NCBI GenBank assembly: GCA_937901625.1 | Contig: CALDIE010000114.1 | Coordinates: forward strand, 1 to 7,691 | DNA from: an uncultured Lachnospiraceae bacterium | GTDB taxonomy: Bacteria; Bacillota; Clostridia; Lachnospirales; Lachnospiraceae | Direction: 5' to 3' | Length of the DNA: 7,691 nucleotides | In this document: positions 1-5,877 of the stretch, piece after piece | Layout of the letters: each line of letters opens with the position of its first letter | Numbering within the stretch: the stretch's first letter is position 1 | Translations under genes and position numbers: made by a program | Notes under the pieces: generated by a model | The model's database searches: none | Seen by the model: only the letters and a program-made list of their open reading frames with translations | Told to the model about the DNA's origin: nothing

Positions 1-1130
1 GGCAGGAAACGAACCACATCACTGCCTGCCGTAATGAGAACAAGCCCGTTTGCAAGGGCGGATTTTACAACATCTCCGGGTGATTTTTTGCCGGTATCAA
101 ACACGATGCCGCGCATCAAACCGAGCCCCCTCTCACCAACGAGAAAATCATATGATTCGACAAGTTCTTTAAGCCTCATCTCAAGATAAGGCGCTACCTC
201 TTTGACATTGTCGATTATTTTTTCTTCTTCGAATATCTTAAGTACAGTTGCAACCGCAGCACAGGCAAGCGGATTCCCGCCGTATGTAGTGCCGTGGTCC
301 CCGGGAACAAGCGAGGATTTTGCAACTTTTTCGTTAACAAGAAATGCTCCGACCGGTACTCCGCAGCCTACTGCCTTGGCACAGGTCATGATATCGGGCT
401 TTACACCGTACTGCATATAAGCAAACATGCTTCCGGACCTTCCCATACCGCACTGTATCTCATCAAGGATCAGCAAAATATCACGTTCATCGCAAAGCTT
501 TCTTACGTTAGTAATAAAATCCTTATCAGCAGGATAGATTCCGCCCTCACCCTGTACCGTCTCCATTATGATCGCACAGGTTCTGTCGTTTACAAGCGCT
601 TTGACACTATCATAGTCATTGAATTTTGCAAACCTTACATTTCCTATCATCGGCTCAAACGGTTCACGGTAATGGGCATTTCCGGTAACGGAAAGAGCAC
701 CGAAAGTCCTTCCGTGGAATGAGTGCTCCATCGCGATTATCTCATGATCGCACTTTCCGTCTTTGTTATAAGCATATTTTCTGGCGGCCTTGATCGCACC
801 CTCGACAGCTTCCGCCCCGCTGTTCGTAAAGAACACCTTTGAAAGCCCGGCAGCCCTCGTCAGCGCTTCGGCAGCCTCGGCAAGCGGCTCGGAATAATAG
901 TAATTCGAGATATGCGTAATCTTTCCTATCTGATCCGTAAGTTCCTTTTCATATTTTTTATTGCCGTATCCGAGCGCATAGACCGCAATACCGGCGCAAA
1001 AATCAAGATACTCTTTTCCGTCGGCATCATAGAGCCTTACTCCGTCAGCGCGGTCAAACACTATCGGATAGCGGTTGTAAGTGTGAAGCAGATGATTTTC
1101 TGCCTTTTCGATCGTGGTTTTCATACTCAT
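1..1130 (-). CDS. argD: Acetylornithine aminotransferase ArgD, C-terminus cut by window edge
   Basis: This PLP-dependent class III aminotransferase converts N-acetylglutamate 5-semialdehyde and glutamate to N-acetylornithine and 2-oxoglutarate in the cytoplasm. About 376 residues are visible; the family is usually near 400, so roughly 20 C-terminal residues lie beyond base 1. Visible signatures are FFTNSGAEAVEGAIKAARK (about 100-118, PLP phosphate-binding), SFHGRT (137-142), the DE pair in ILDEIQ (D223, pyridine nitrogen) and the Schiff-base lysine K252 in MTCAKAVG. GTTYGGNPLAC (280-290) is also typical. The start is the ATG at 1130, whose ATGA overlaps the argB stop TGA, implying translational coupling; a second in-frame ATG lies at 1124. 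The gene uses ATA codons repeatedly, unlike argG. Ornithine or succinylornithine aminotransferase are alternatives by sequence class, but the argJ-argB context makes ArgD the clear choice. Confidence 0.95.
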   Translation of the reverse strand, partial: MSMKTTIEKAENHLLHTYNRYPIVFDRADGVRLYDADGKEYLDFCAGIAVYALGYGNKKYEKELTDQIGKITHISNYYYSEPLAEAAEALTRAAGLSKVFFTNSGAEAVEGAIKAARKYAYNKDGKCDHEIIAMEHSFHGRTFGALSVTGNAHYREPFEPMIGNVRFAKFNDYDSVKALVNDRTCAIIMETVQGEGGIYPADKDFITNVRKLCDERDILLILDEIQCGMGRSGSMFAYMQYGVKPDIMTCAKAVGCGVPVGAFLVNEKVAKSSLVPGDHGTTYGGNPLACAAVATVLKIFEEEKIIDNVKEVAPYLEMRLKELVESYDFLVGERGLGLMRGIVFDTGKKSPGDVVKSALANGLVLITAGSDVVRFL

Positions 1131-2017
1131 AATCTGTCATCATCCCTAAAAAACATAGTTCCTATACCTGTATCGGTAAACACCTCGAGAAGCAGGCTGT
1201 GAGGCTTCCTTCCGTCAAGTATATGGACGCGGCTGACACCGTTTTTGATCGCGTCGGTACAGTTTGCGATCTTCGGCAGCATACCCCCGCCGATATACCC
1301 TTTTTCTACAAGTGAATCGGCTTCCGAAACGGTCAGTCTCGAAATAAAAGTCGACGGATCTTCCGGATCCTTGTAAACGCCTTCGATATCGGTAAGAAAT
1401 GCAAGCTTGTTCGCACCCATAGCTTTTGCGATCGCACACGCGGCATCGTCGGCATTTATATTATAAGTGTTAAAATCATTATCGAGCCCTATCGGCGCAA
1501 CGATCGGAAGAAAATCCTTCTCCAGAAGATCCAGAAGGAGCTTTGGATCCACTCCGGTGATCTCTCCCACAAAGCCCAGATCCTGTCCGTCGGAAAACCT
1601 TTTCTTAACCTTCAGGAGTCCTCCGTCCTTACCGCTGATACCGATCGCATGGATTCCAAGCTCCTCCACCATTTTAACCAGACGCTTATTGACCTTGTTT
1701 AAGACCATCTCGGCGATCTCCATCGTCTCGGCATCCGTTACGCGAAGACCGTTTACAAACTCCGCCTCCTTGCCGACTTTCTTAACCCATCCGGAGATCT
1801 CCTTTCCTCCGCCGTGTACGATGATGGGTTTAAAACCTACCAGCTTTAAAAGAGCCACATCCTTGACAACACTCTTTTGCAGCTCCTCGTCCGCCATAGC
1901 GGATCCGCCGTACTTGACAACGATCACCTTACGGTTAAATTTTTGTATATAGGGCAGCGCTTCGATCAGGACTTCCGCTTTGCCCAGCACTTTTTCCATT
2001 TCCTGTGTATTCATCAT
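1127..2017 (-). CDS. argB: Acetylglutamate kinase ArgB (probably arginine-sensitive type)
   Basis: This amino acid kinase phosphorylates N-acetylglutamate to N-acetylglutamyl-5-phosphate, the second step of ornithine synthesis. The protein is 296 residues. Visible motifs are VVKYGGSAM (33-41, lysine K35 for phosphate binding), IVHGGGKEISG (66-76, N-acetylglutamate loop; many homologues have GGGPE here), NADDAACAIAKAMGA, FLTDIEGVY and GGGMLPKI, and the C-terminus reads LLLEVFTDTGIGTMF. An N-terminal helix-like extension of about 25 residues precedes the kinase core. In characterised enzymes this extension goes with hexamer formation and arginine feedback inhibition, which would suit a cyclic pathway with ArgJ; this is inference. 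Start: ATG at 2017 (another at 2014), preceded by GGATGGGAG, 12 bases after the argJ stop. The 3' end overlaps argD by four bases. Confidence 0.96.
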   Translation of the reverse strand: MMNTQEMEKVLGKAEVLIEALPYIQKFNRKVIVVKYGGSAMADEELQKSVVKDVALLKLVGFKPIIVHGGGKEISGWVKKVGKEAEFVNGLRVTDAETMEIAEMVLNKVNKRLVKMVEELGIHAIGISGKDGGLLKVKKRFSDGQDLGFVGEITGVDPKLLLDLLEKDFLPIVAPIGLDNDFNTYNINADDAACAIAKAMGANKLAFLTDIEGVYKDPEDPSTFISRLTVSEADSLVEKGYIGGGMLPKIANCTDAIKNGVSRVHILDGRKPHSLLLEVFTDTGIGTMFFRDDDRL

Positions 2018-2029
2018 TTTCTCCCATCC

Positions 2030-3292
2030 TTATGAACGATAGTCCGCGTTGATCCGGACATAGTCATAACTAAGATCACAGCCCCAGGCCGTTGCCTCGG
2101 CTTCTCCGTCATTCATATCGATCAAAACCGTTACTTCCGGCTCCTTTAAGATCTCCGTTGCCTCTTCTTCGCTGTAGGCAAGAGGCACGCCGTGATCAAA
2201 GACGCAGAGCTCGCCCTTTGCGCTCTGATAAGTCAGTACCACCTTGTTCTGATCAAAATCGGCGCCCGAGTAACCCATAGCGCACAAAAAGCGGCCGAAG
2301 TTGGCGTCATGTCCAAAGATGGCTGCTTTCGAAAGCGAAGAGCAGATCACGGACTTGGCAAGAAGTCTTGCCTCATAGCGGTTGACCGCATGTACCACAT
2401 GTGCCGTAAAGAGCGCGGTTGCTCCTTCTCCGTCTCCGGCCATCTGTCTGGCCAGATAGGTTGAGACAAAATTAAGTGCCTCATAGAAGCGCTCGTAATC
2501 CTCGCTTCCCTCTGTGATCTCTTCGGCATCCGCCATACCGTTTGCCAGGATCATATATGTGTCGTTGGTGGACGTATCCCCGTCTACCGAGATCATGTTA
2601 AAGGTATCCTGAACCACAGCGGAAACAACCTTCTGTAAGGTGCTCTCTTCCACTTTGGCATCCGTTCCCACAAAACCAAGCATCGTGCACATATTGGGGT
2701 GGATCATTCCGGAGCCCTTGCACATACCGCCGACGGTGATCACTTTCCCGCTCTGCAAGGTGCAGGAAACGGCGATCTCCTTTTTGTGGGTATCCGTTGT
2801 CATGATCGCGCAGGCAGCATCCGTTCCGTGCTTAAGAGACGTTCCCTTTTTAGCAAAAAGCTCTTTGCAGCCGGCAGTGATCTTATCTACCGGGATCTGC
2901 ATACCGATCACACCGGTGGAAGCCACCAAAACGGACTCCGCCGTTTTTCCGTACTCAGCCGCCATCGCTTCGGCCGTTGCTTTACAGATCCGCATTCCCT
3001 CCTCACCGGTACATGCATTCGCAATACCGGAGTTGATCACGACTGCGTGGATCTCATCTTTTTTCTCCACTCTTTCCTTATCCCAAAGGACCGGAGCGGC
3101 TTTTACCACATTGGTGGTAAAGGTTCCCGCGATCTTGCAAGGCGCCTCGCTGTAGACGAGTGCCATATCCTCTCTTCCCTTGTACTTGATCCCGGCTGCA
3201 TGGGATGCAGCCTCAAAACCCTTTGACGCCGTAATGCCGCCCTCGATGATCTTTAAATAATCCTTCCCAGGATCCGTATGTATAAATGGCAT
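2030..3292 (-). CDS. argJ: Ornithine acetyltransferase / N-acetylglutamate synthase ArgJ precursor
   Basis: ArgJ transfers the acetyl group from N-acetylornithine to glutamate, closing the acetyl cycle; bifunctional members also use acetyl-CoA to make N-acetylglutamate. The 420-residue precursor has the expected length (about 400-420). Visible motifs are NVVKAAPVLWDKE (61-73), INSGIANACTG (86-96), ASTGVIG (124-130, oxyanion-hole region), GGMCKGSGMIHPNM (188-201), and the self-cleavage/nucleophile site CTML with Thr203. The C-terminus ends with YVRINADYRS, typical of the family. Most textbook members cleave between Ala and Thr; here the residue before Thr is Cys202. The start is the ATG at 3292, with AGGAAATAGG just upstream and a 17-base gap after the GNAT gene. 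Whether this enzyme is mono- or bifunctional cannot be read from the sequence; no classical argA is visible nearby. Confidence 0.97.
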   Translation of the reverse strand: MPFIHTDPGKDYLKIIEGGITASKGFEAASHAAGIKYKGREDMALVYSEAPCKIAGTFTTNVVKAAPVLWDKERVEKKDEIHAVVINSGIANACTGEEGMRICKATAEAMAAEYGKTAESVLVASTGVIGMQIPVDKITAGCKELFAKKGTSLKHGTDAACAIMTTDTHKKEIAVSCTLQSGKVITVGGMCKGSGMIHPNMCTMLGFVGTDAKVEESTLQKVVSAVVQDTFNMISVDGDTSTNDTYMILANGMADAEEITEGSEDYERFYEALNFVSTYLARQMAGDGEGATALFTAHVVHAVNRYEARLLAKSVICSSLSKAAIFGHDANFGRFLCAMGYSGADFDQNKVVLTYQSAKGELCVFDHGVPLAYSEEEATEILKEPEVTVLIDMNDGEAEATAWGCDLSYDYVRINADYRS

Positions 3293-3309
3293 AACCTATT
3301 TCCTCTTTC

Positions 3310-3786
3310 CTACTTGTTAAATGCAGTGATATTGGCCTCATTTAAGGTAAAGTCATAGTAGTTAAGATCTTCTCTTTTCGTCCACCCGATCGTCTTCCAG
3401 AAGGCGTTTCCGATATCATTCTGGGTAAACGCGATCAAGGAAACCTTGTTGATCTGTTCTTTTTTTAGTTCATTCATGCAGTGGACAACCATGGCTTTAC
3501 CGATCCCTCGTCGCCGGTGTTCCTCCGCCACACATACATGGTACAGGCAGCCTCTTCTCCCGTCATGACCGCACAGGATCGCGCCGATGATACGCCCCTT
3601 TTCCTCCGCCACCACGCTGGCCGTCGGATTCCTCTTTAAAAAGCGCTCGATACCTTCCCTGGAATCATCCATGCTTCGGATCCCGAATCCGTGAATGCTC
3701 ATCCAGAGCGCGTACACTTTATCATAATCCTCGATTCTCATTGTCCGTATAGCTACCGTTGTTTCCGCCATTTCTATCGTTCCCAT
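3310..3786 (-). CDS. GNAT-family N-acetyltransferase, first gene of the arg operon
   Basis: A 158-residue single-domain GCN5-related acetyltransferase, cytoplasmic. The acetyl-CoA pyrophosphate-binding loop (motif A) is visible in LYHVCVAEEHRRRGIGKAM (81-99) with R91-R92-x-G94-x-G96, followed by the NDIGNAFWKTIGW segment (123-135) typical of the last helix and strand. The N-terminal part carries GFGIRSMDDSREGIERFLKR (33-52), which looks like the specific signature of this subgroup. Its substrate is unknown. Because it heads argJ-argB-argD with a 17-base gap, it may have a role in arginine metabolism, for example acetylating glutamate or another amino compound, but RimI-like protein acetylation is equally possible. 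Start: ATG at 3786 lacks a clear ribosome binding site; the in-frame ATG at 3771 (residue 6), with GGGA upstream, is an alternative. Confidence 0.9.
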   Translation of the reverse strand: MGTIEMAETTVAIRTMRIEDYDKVYALWMSIHGFGIRSMDDSREGIERFLKRNPTASVVAEEKGRIIGAILCGHDGRRGCLYHVCVAEEHRRRGIGKAMVVHCMNELKKEQINKVSLIAFTQNDIGNAFWKTIGWTKREDLNYYDFTLNEANITAFNK

Positions 3787-3810
3787 CTTGTTTTACTGCT
3801 TAGGATCTGT

Positions 3811-3885
3811 TCATAAATAAATCTTTACAATTGACTTGTTCAGATGCTCATCTTCCGCATCAGAAAGCCTCGCCGTAGTTATCAA
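3811..3885 (-). CDS. Possible 24-residue upstream ORF (leader peptide) before the GNAT gene
   Basis: A TTG start at 3885 is preceded by a strong GGGAGG-type ribosome binding site at 3893-3899 with a 7-base spacer, and the frame stays open to TGA at 3811-3813. That is 24 bases before the GNAT ATG at 3786 and in the same frame. The peptide begins MITTARLSDAEDEHLN and ends SIVKIYL. It contains only one arginine codon, so a classical arginine-codon attenuator is unlikely. It may instead be a coupling ORF or a chance reading frame. Its ribosome binding site falls in the 3' arm of the hairpin at 3894-3915. No homologue can be checked here. Confidence 0.22.
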   Translation of the reverse strand: MITTARLSDAEDEHLNKSIVKIYL

Positions 3886-3929
3886 TATAATGTCCTCCCG
3901 TCATCTAACGGCAGGGATACCCCACGGCG
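3839..3929 (-). promoter_or_regulatory. Structured 5' leader of the GNAT-arg operon
   Basis: Three complementary pairings lie between the candidate promoter and the GNAT gene. A long-range stem pairs CGCCGT (3929-3924) with ACGGCG (3876-3871). Inside it a hairpin pairs CCTGCCGT (3915-3908) with ACGGGAGG (3901-3894), seven of eight pairs around a six-base loop, and its 3' arm includes a GGGAGG ribosome binding site. A third hairpin at 3865-3839 pairs GATGC with GCATC, extended by TTC/GAA across a U-U mismatch. No U-tract follows, so this is not a simple terminator. It does not match any riboswitch class that I recognise. Confidence 0.35.
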
Positions 3930-3945
3930 GAATAAACACCGTTCT

Positions 3946-3973
3946 ATTTTATCACAATACCTGTAAAAAACAA
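3946..3973 (-). promoter_or_regulatory. Candidate sigma-A promoter for the GNAT-argJ-argB-argD operon
   Basis: On the minus strand TTGTTT (3973-3968) and TAAAAT (3951-3946) are separated by 16 bases. Transcription would begin near 3939 and give a leader of about 150 bases before the GNAT start. The match is moderate and was made by eye; no better promoter was seen closer to the gene. Confidence 0.4.
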
Positions 3974-4006
3974 GAACCAAGACAGCGAAGCCCGAGGAAA
4001 ATGTGG

Positions 4007-4036
4007 TTTACAATCGCACAATGCTTGGTGTATATT
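4007..4036 (+). promoter_or_regulatory. Candidate sigma-A promoter for argG
   Basis: TTTACA (4007-4012) and TATATT (4031-4036) are spaced by 18 bases; the adjacent TATTAT (4033-4038) is an alternative -10. Transcription would start near 4043, giving a leader of about 115 bases ahead of argG. This is a moderate match in the only AT-rich stretch suitably placed before the gene. Confidence 0.45.
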
Positions 4037-4050
4037 ATAAGCCGACAGTA

Positions 4051-4122
4051 TTTTCCGAAACATCATATTTTATATGTGCCTTCGGTAAAATCCGGGATGC
4101 GCCTTTAAAAGGAGCGTATCTC
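4051..4122 (+). promoter_or_regulatory. Two consecutive hairpins in the argG leader
   Basis: The first hairpin pairs TTTTCCGAA (4051-4059) with TTCGGTAAAA (4081-4090), one bulged T, and encloses a further CATAT/ATATG inverted repeat (4064-4076). The second pairs GGGATGCGCC (4094-4103) with GG-A-GCGTATCTC (4111-4122), including wobble pairs and one bulged A, around an AT-rich loop. Neither is followed by a U-tract, so they are not terminators. The small palindrome could instead be a protein-binding site in DNA. Function unknown; both pairings are visible directly in the sequence. Confidence 0.35.
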
Positions 4123-4144
4123 ACACCATAAAAACATAACCTAT

Positions 4145-4150
4145 AGGAGG
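4145..4150 (+). promoter_or_regulatory. Strong Shine-Dalgarno site of argG
   Basis: A perfect AGGAGG lies eight bases before the argG ATG, followed by an A-rich spacer. It fixes the argG start and fits the codon bias that suggests high expression. Confidence 0.85.
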
Positions 4151-4158
4151 AAAAAAAG

Positions 4159-5382
4159 ATGAAGGAAAAGGTTATTTTGGCTTATTCCGGAGGATTGGAT
4201 ACCACAGCCATCATTCCCTGGTTAAAGGAGAATTACGACTACGAAGTAATCTGCGTCTGCATCGATTGCGGACAGGCAGAGGAGCTTGACGGTCTGGAGG
4301 AGAGAGCTAAGTCCTGCGGCGCGGAGAAGTGCTATATCTTAGACGTGACCGATGAGTTCTGTGATGAGTATGTCGTTCCCTGTGTACAGGCTCACGCCGT
4401 ATATGAGAACAAATATCTGCTGGGTACATCCATGGCCCGTCCTCTGATCGCCAAGAAGTTGGTTGAGATCGCCCGCAAGGAAAACGCTGCGGCCATCTGC
4501 CACGGTGCTACCGGCAAGGGCAATGATCAGATCCGTTTTGAGCTGGGTATCAAGGCTCTGGCTCCCGATCTTCGCATCATCGCTGCATGGAGAGATCCCA
4601 AGTGGACCTTTGATTCCAGAGAGTCCGAGATCGAGTACTGCCGCAAGAACGGCATCAATCTTCCTTTCTCCGTAGATAATTCCTACAGCCGTGACCGTAA
4701 CCTCTGGCACATCAGCCACGAGGGACTGGAACTGGAAGATCCCGCAAACGAGCCTAACTACGATCATCTGCTGGTGCTCGGTGTATCTCCCGAGAAGGCT
4801 CCGGATGAAGGCGAGTATGTTACCATCGATTTCGAAAAGGGTGTTCCCGTAGCCGTTAACGGTGAGAAGATGAAGGTATCCGATGTCATCCGCAAGTTAA
4901 ACTCCCTTGGCGGAAAGCACGGTATCGGTATCGTAGATATCGTTGAGAACCGTGTAGTAGGTATGAAGAGCCGCGGCGTGTATGAGACACCGGGTGGAAC
5001 CATCCTCTACGAGGCACATCAGCAGTTGGAAGAGCTGATCCTTGACCGTGAGACCACAAAGACCAAGCTCGATATGGGCAACCTCTTCGCTCAGACCGTA
5101 TATGAAGGCAAGTGGTTCACTCCTCTTCGCGAGGCAACCCAGGCATTCATCGAGTCCACCCAGAAGTATGTGACCGGTCAGGTTCGCTTCAAGCTTTACA
5201 AAGGTAACATCATCAAGGCCGGCGAGACTTCTCCGTACTCCCTGTACAACGAGTCCATCGCTTCCTTCACCACCGGTGACCTCTATGACCACCACGATGC
5301 CGAAGGCTTTATCAACCTCTTTGGTCTGGCAAGCAAGGTGCGCGGCATGAAGCACCAGGAACTGGAGAAGAAGGGAAACTAA
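4159..5382 (+). CDS. argG: Argininosuccinate synthase ArgG
   Basis: This enzyme ligates citrulline and aspartate with ATP to argininosuccinate, releasing AMP and pyrophosphate, in the penultimate step of arginine synthesis. The 407-residue length is normal. Visible motifs are the N-type ATP pyrophosphatase P-loop AYSGGLDTT (8-16), the substrate-binding stretch HGATGKGNDQIRFE and TSMARPLIAKKL, and the conserved C-terminal TGDLYDHHDAEGFINLFGLA. The start is fixed by AGGAGG eight bases upstream. Codon use is strongly biased: no ATA isoleucine codons, and AAG strongly preferred over AAA, which suggests high expression compared with argD on the other side. argG is transcribed divergently from argJ-argB-argD. 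argH, which often follows argG, is not next to it here. Confidence 0.98.
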   Translation: MKEKVILAYSGGLDTTAIIPWLKENYDYEVICVCIDCGQAEELDGLEERAKSCGAEKCYILDVTDEFCDEYVVPCVQAHAVYENKYLLGTSMARPLIAKKLVEIARKENAAAICHGATGKGNDQIRFELGIKALAPDLRIIAAWRDPKWTFDSRESEIEYCRKNGINLPFSVDNSYSRDRNLWHISHEGLELEDPANEPNYDHLLVLGVSPEKAPDEGEYVTIDFEKGVPVAVNGEKMKVSDVIRKLNSLGGKHGIGIVDIVENRVVGMKSRGVYETPGGTILYEAHQQLEELILDRETTKTKLDMGNLFAQTVYEGKWFTPLREATQAFIESTQKYVTGQVRFKLYKGNIIKAGETSPYSLYNESIASFTTGDLYDHHDAEGFINLFGLASKVRGMKHQELEKKGN

Positions 5383-5438
5383 TCCGTTTCCGGTCCGTTT
5401 TGCACCACTATTCAGACTAAGTACAGATCGGAGCCAAG

Positions 5439-5729
5439 ATGAAGGTTGTTACTATCCTCTTAATCTATATTGCCTGCATTAATATCGCAGCCTTTGCCGC
5501 GATGGGAATCGATAAATGGAGAGCCGCCAGACATGCCTGGCGCATTCCGGAGCATACACTCTTTGTTCTGACGATCTTTGGCGGAAGCCTCGGCGGGACA
5601 CTCGGTATGTTCCTCTTTCACCATAAGACCAGGCACTGGTATTTCCGCTACGGTTTTCCCTTGATCCTTGCGATCCATGTGGTTTTGATCGCGTATTTTG
5701 TGGGAACGGCTTCCATCTCCATCATGTAG
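5439..5729 (+). CDS. DUF1294 family small membrane protein
   Basis: A 96-residue integral membrane protein of the DUF1294 (YsdA-like) family, function unknown. Two to three hydrophobic segments are visible: VVTILLIYIACINIAAFAAM near the N-terminus, LFVLTIFGGSLGGTLGMFLF in the middle, and FPLILAIHVVLIAYFV near the end. The family signatures are present: MGIDKWRAARHAWRIPE (22-38), the GGSLGGTLGMFLFHHKT stretch, and KTRHWYFRYGFP. A GGAG ribosome binding site precedes the ATG. The gene starts 56 bases after the argG stop with no terminator between, so it probably shares the argG transcript, which ends at the hairpin near 5786-5828. A link to arginine metabolism is not implied by the protein itself. 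Confidence 0.88.
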   Translation: MKVVTILLIYIACINIAAFAAMGIDKWRAARHAWRIPEHTLFVLTIFGGSLGGTLGMFLFHHKTRHWYFRYGFPLILAIHVVLIAYFVGTASISIM

Positions 5730-5785
5730 GCTGATCAATTATCCGTTAGCCCGCATCTCTTTAGACCGGGCATTAAGGAAAAATC

Positions 5786-5828
5786 AAAAAAAGACTGTCG
5801 TAACGAATCGCTGCGACAGTCTTTTTTT
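5786..5828. terminator. Bidirectional intrinsic terminator between argG-DUF1294 and the lipoprotein gene
   Basis: AGACTGTCG (5792-5800) pairs with CGACAGTCT (5814-5822) around a 13-base loop, with seven A before and seven T after the hairpin. The A and T tracts make it work in both directions, which suits its place between convergent genes: 57 bases after the DUF1294 stop and about 50 bases beyond the lipoprotein stop. Confidence 0.92.
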
Positions 5829-5877
5829 ACATTCAATATTTAAATAATGATGATATTTGGGTCAAAAGTCTTTGCTC

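Noticed and set aside
294..722. 142-codon plus-strand frame within argD
   Set aside because: It lies wholly opposite argD, whose conserved motifs are continuous through the region, so it is an antisense shadow.
2640..3226. Two long plus-strand frames (171 and 175 codons) opposite argJ
   Set aside because: argJ carries clear family motifs across the whole stretch; the antisense frames have no domain signal or ribosome binding site.
3845..3870. Hammerhead-like CTGATG followed by GGAAG on the minus strand
   Set aside because: The required CUGAUGA and GAAA cores and three flanking stems are not present.
4051..4090. Hairpin before argG as an intrinsic terminator or attenuator
   Set aside because: The hairpin is followed by AAAA rather than a T-tract, so plus-strand termination is not expected. 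On the opposite strand the TTTT would follow the stem, but it is short and lies within no known transcript.
3836..4108. 90-codon plus-strand reading frame starting at TTG in the divergent intergenic region
   Set aside because: No ribosome binding site, no recognisable domain, odd composition, and it covers the candidate promoters and leader hairpins of both flanking units.
4339..5355. Minus-strand frames of 79 to 152 codons opposite argG
   Set aside because: argG is intact and strongly codon-biased; biased codon use commonly leaves open antisense frames.
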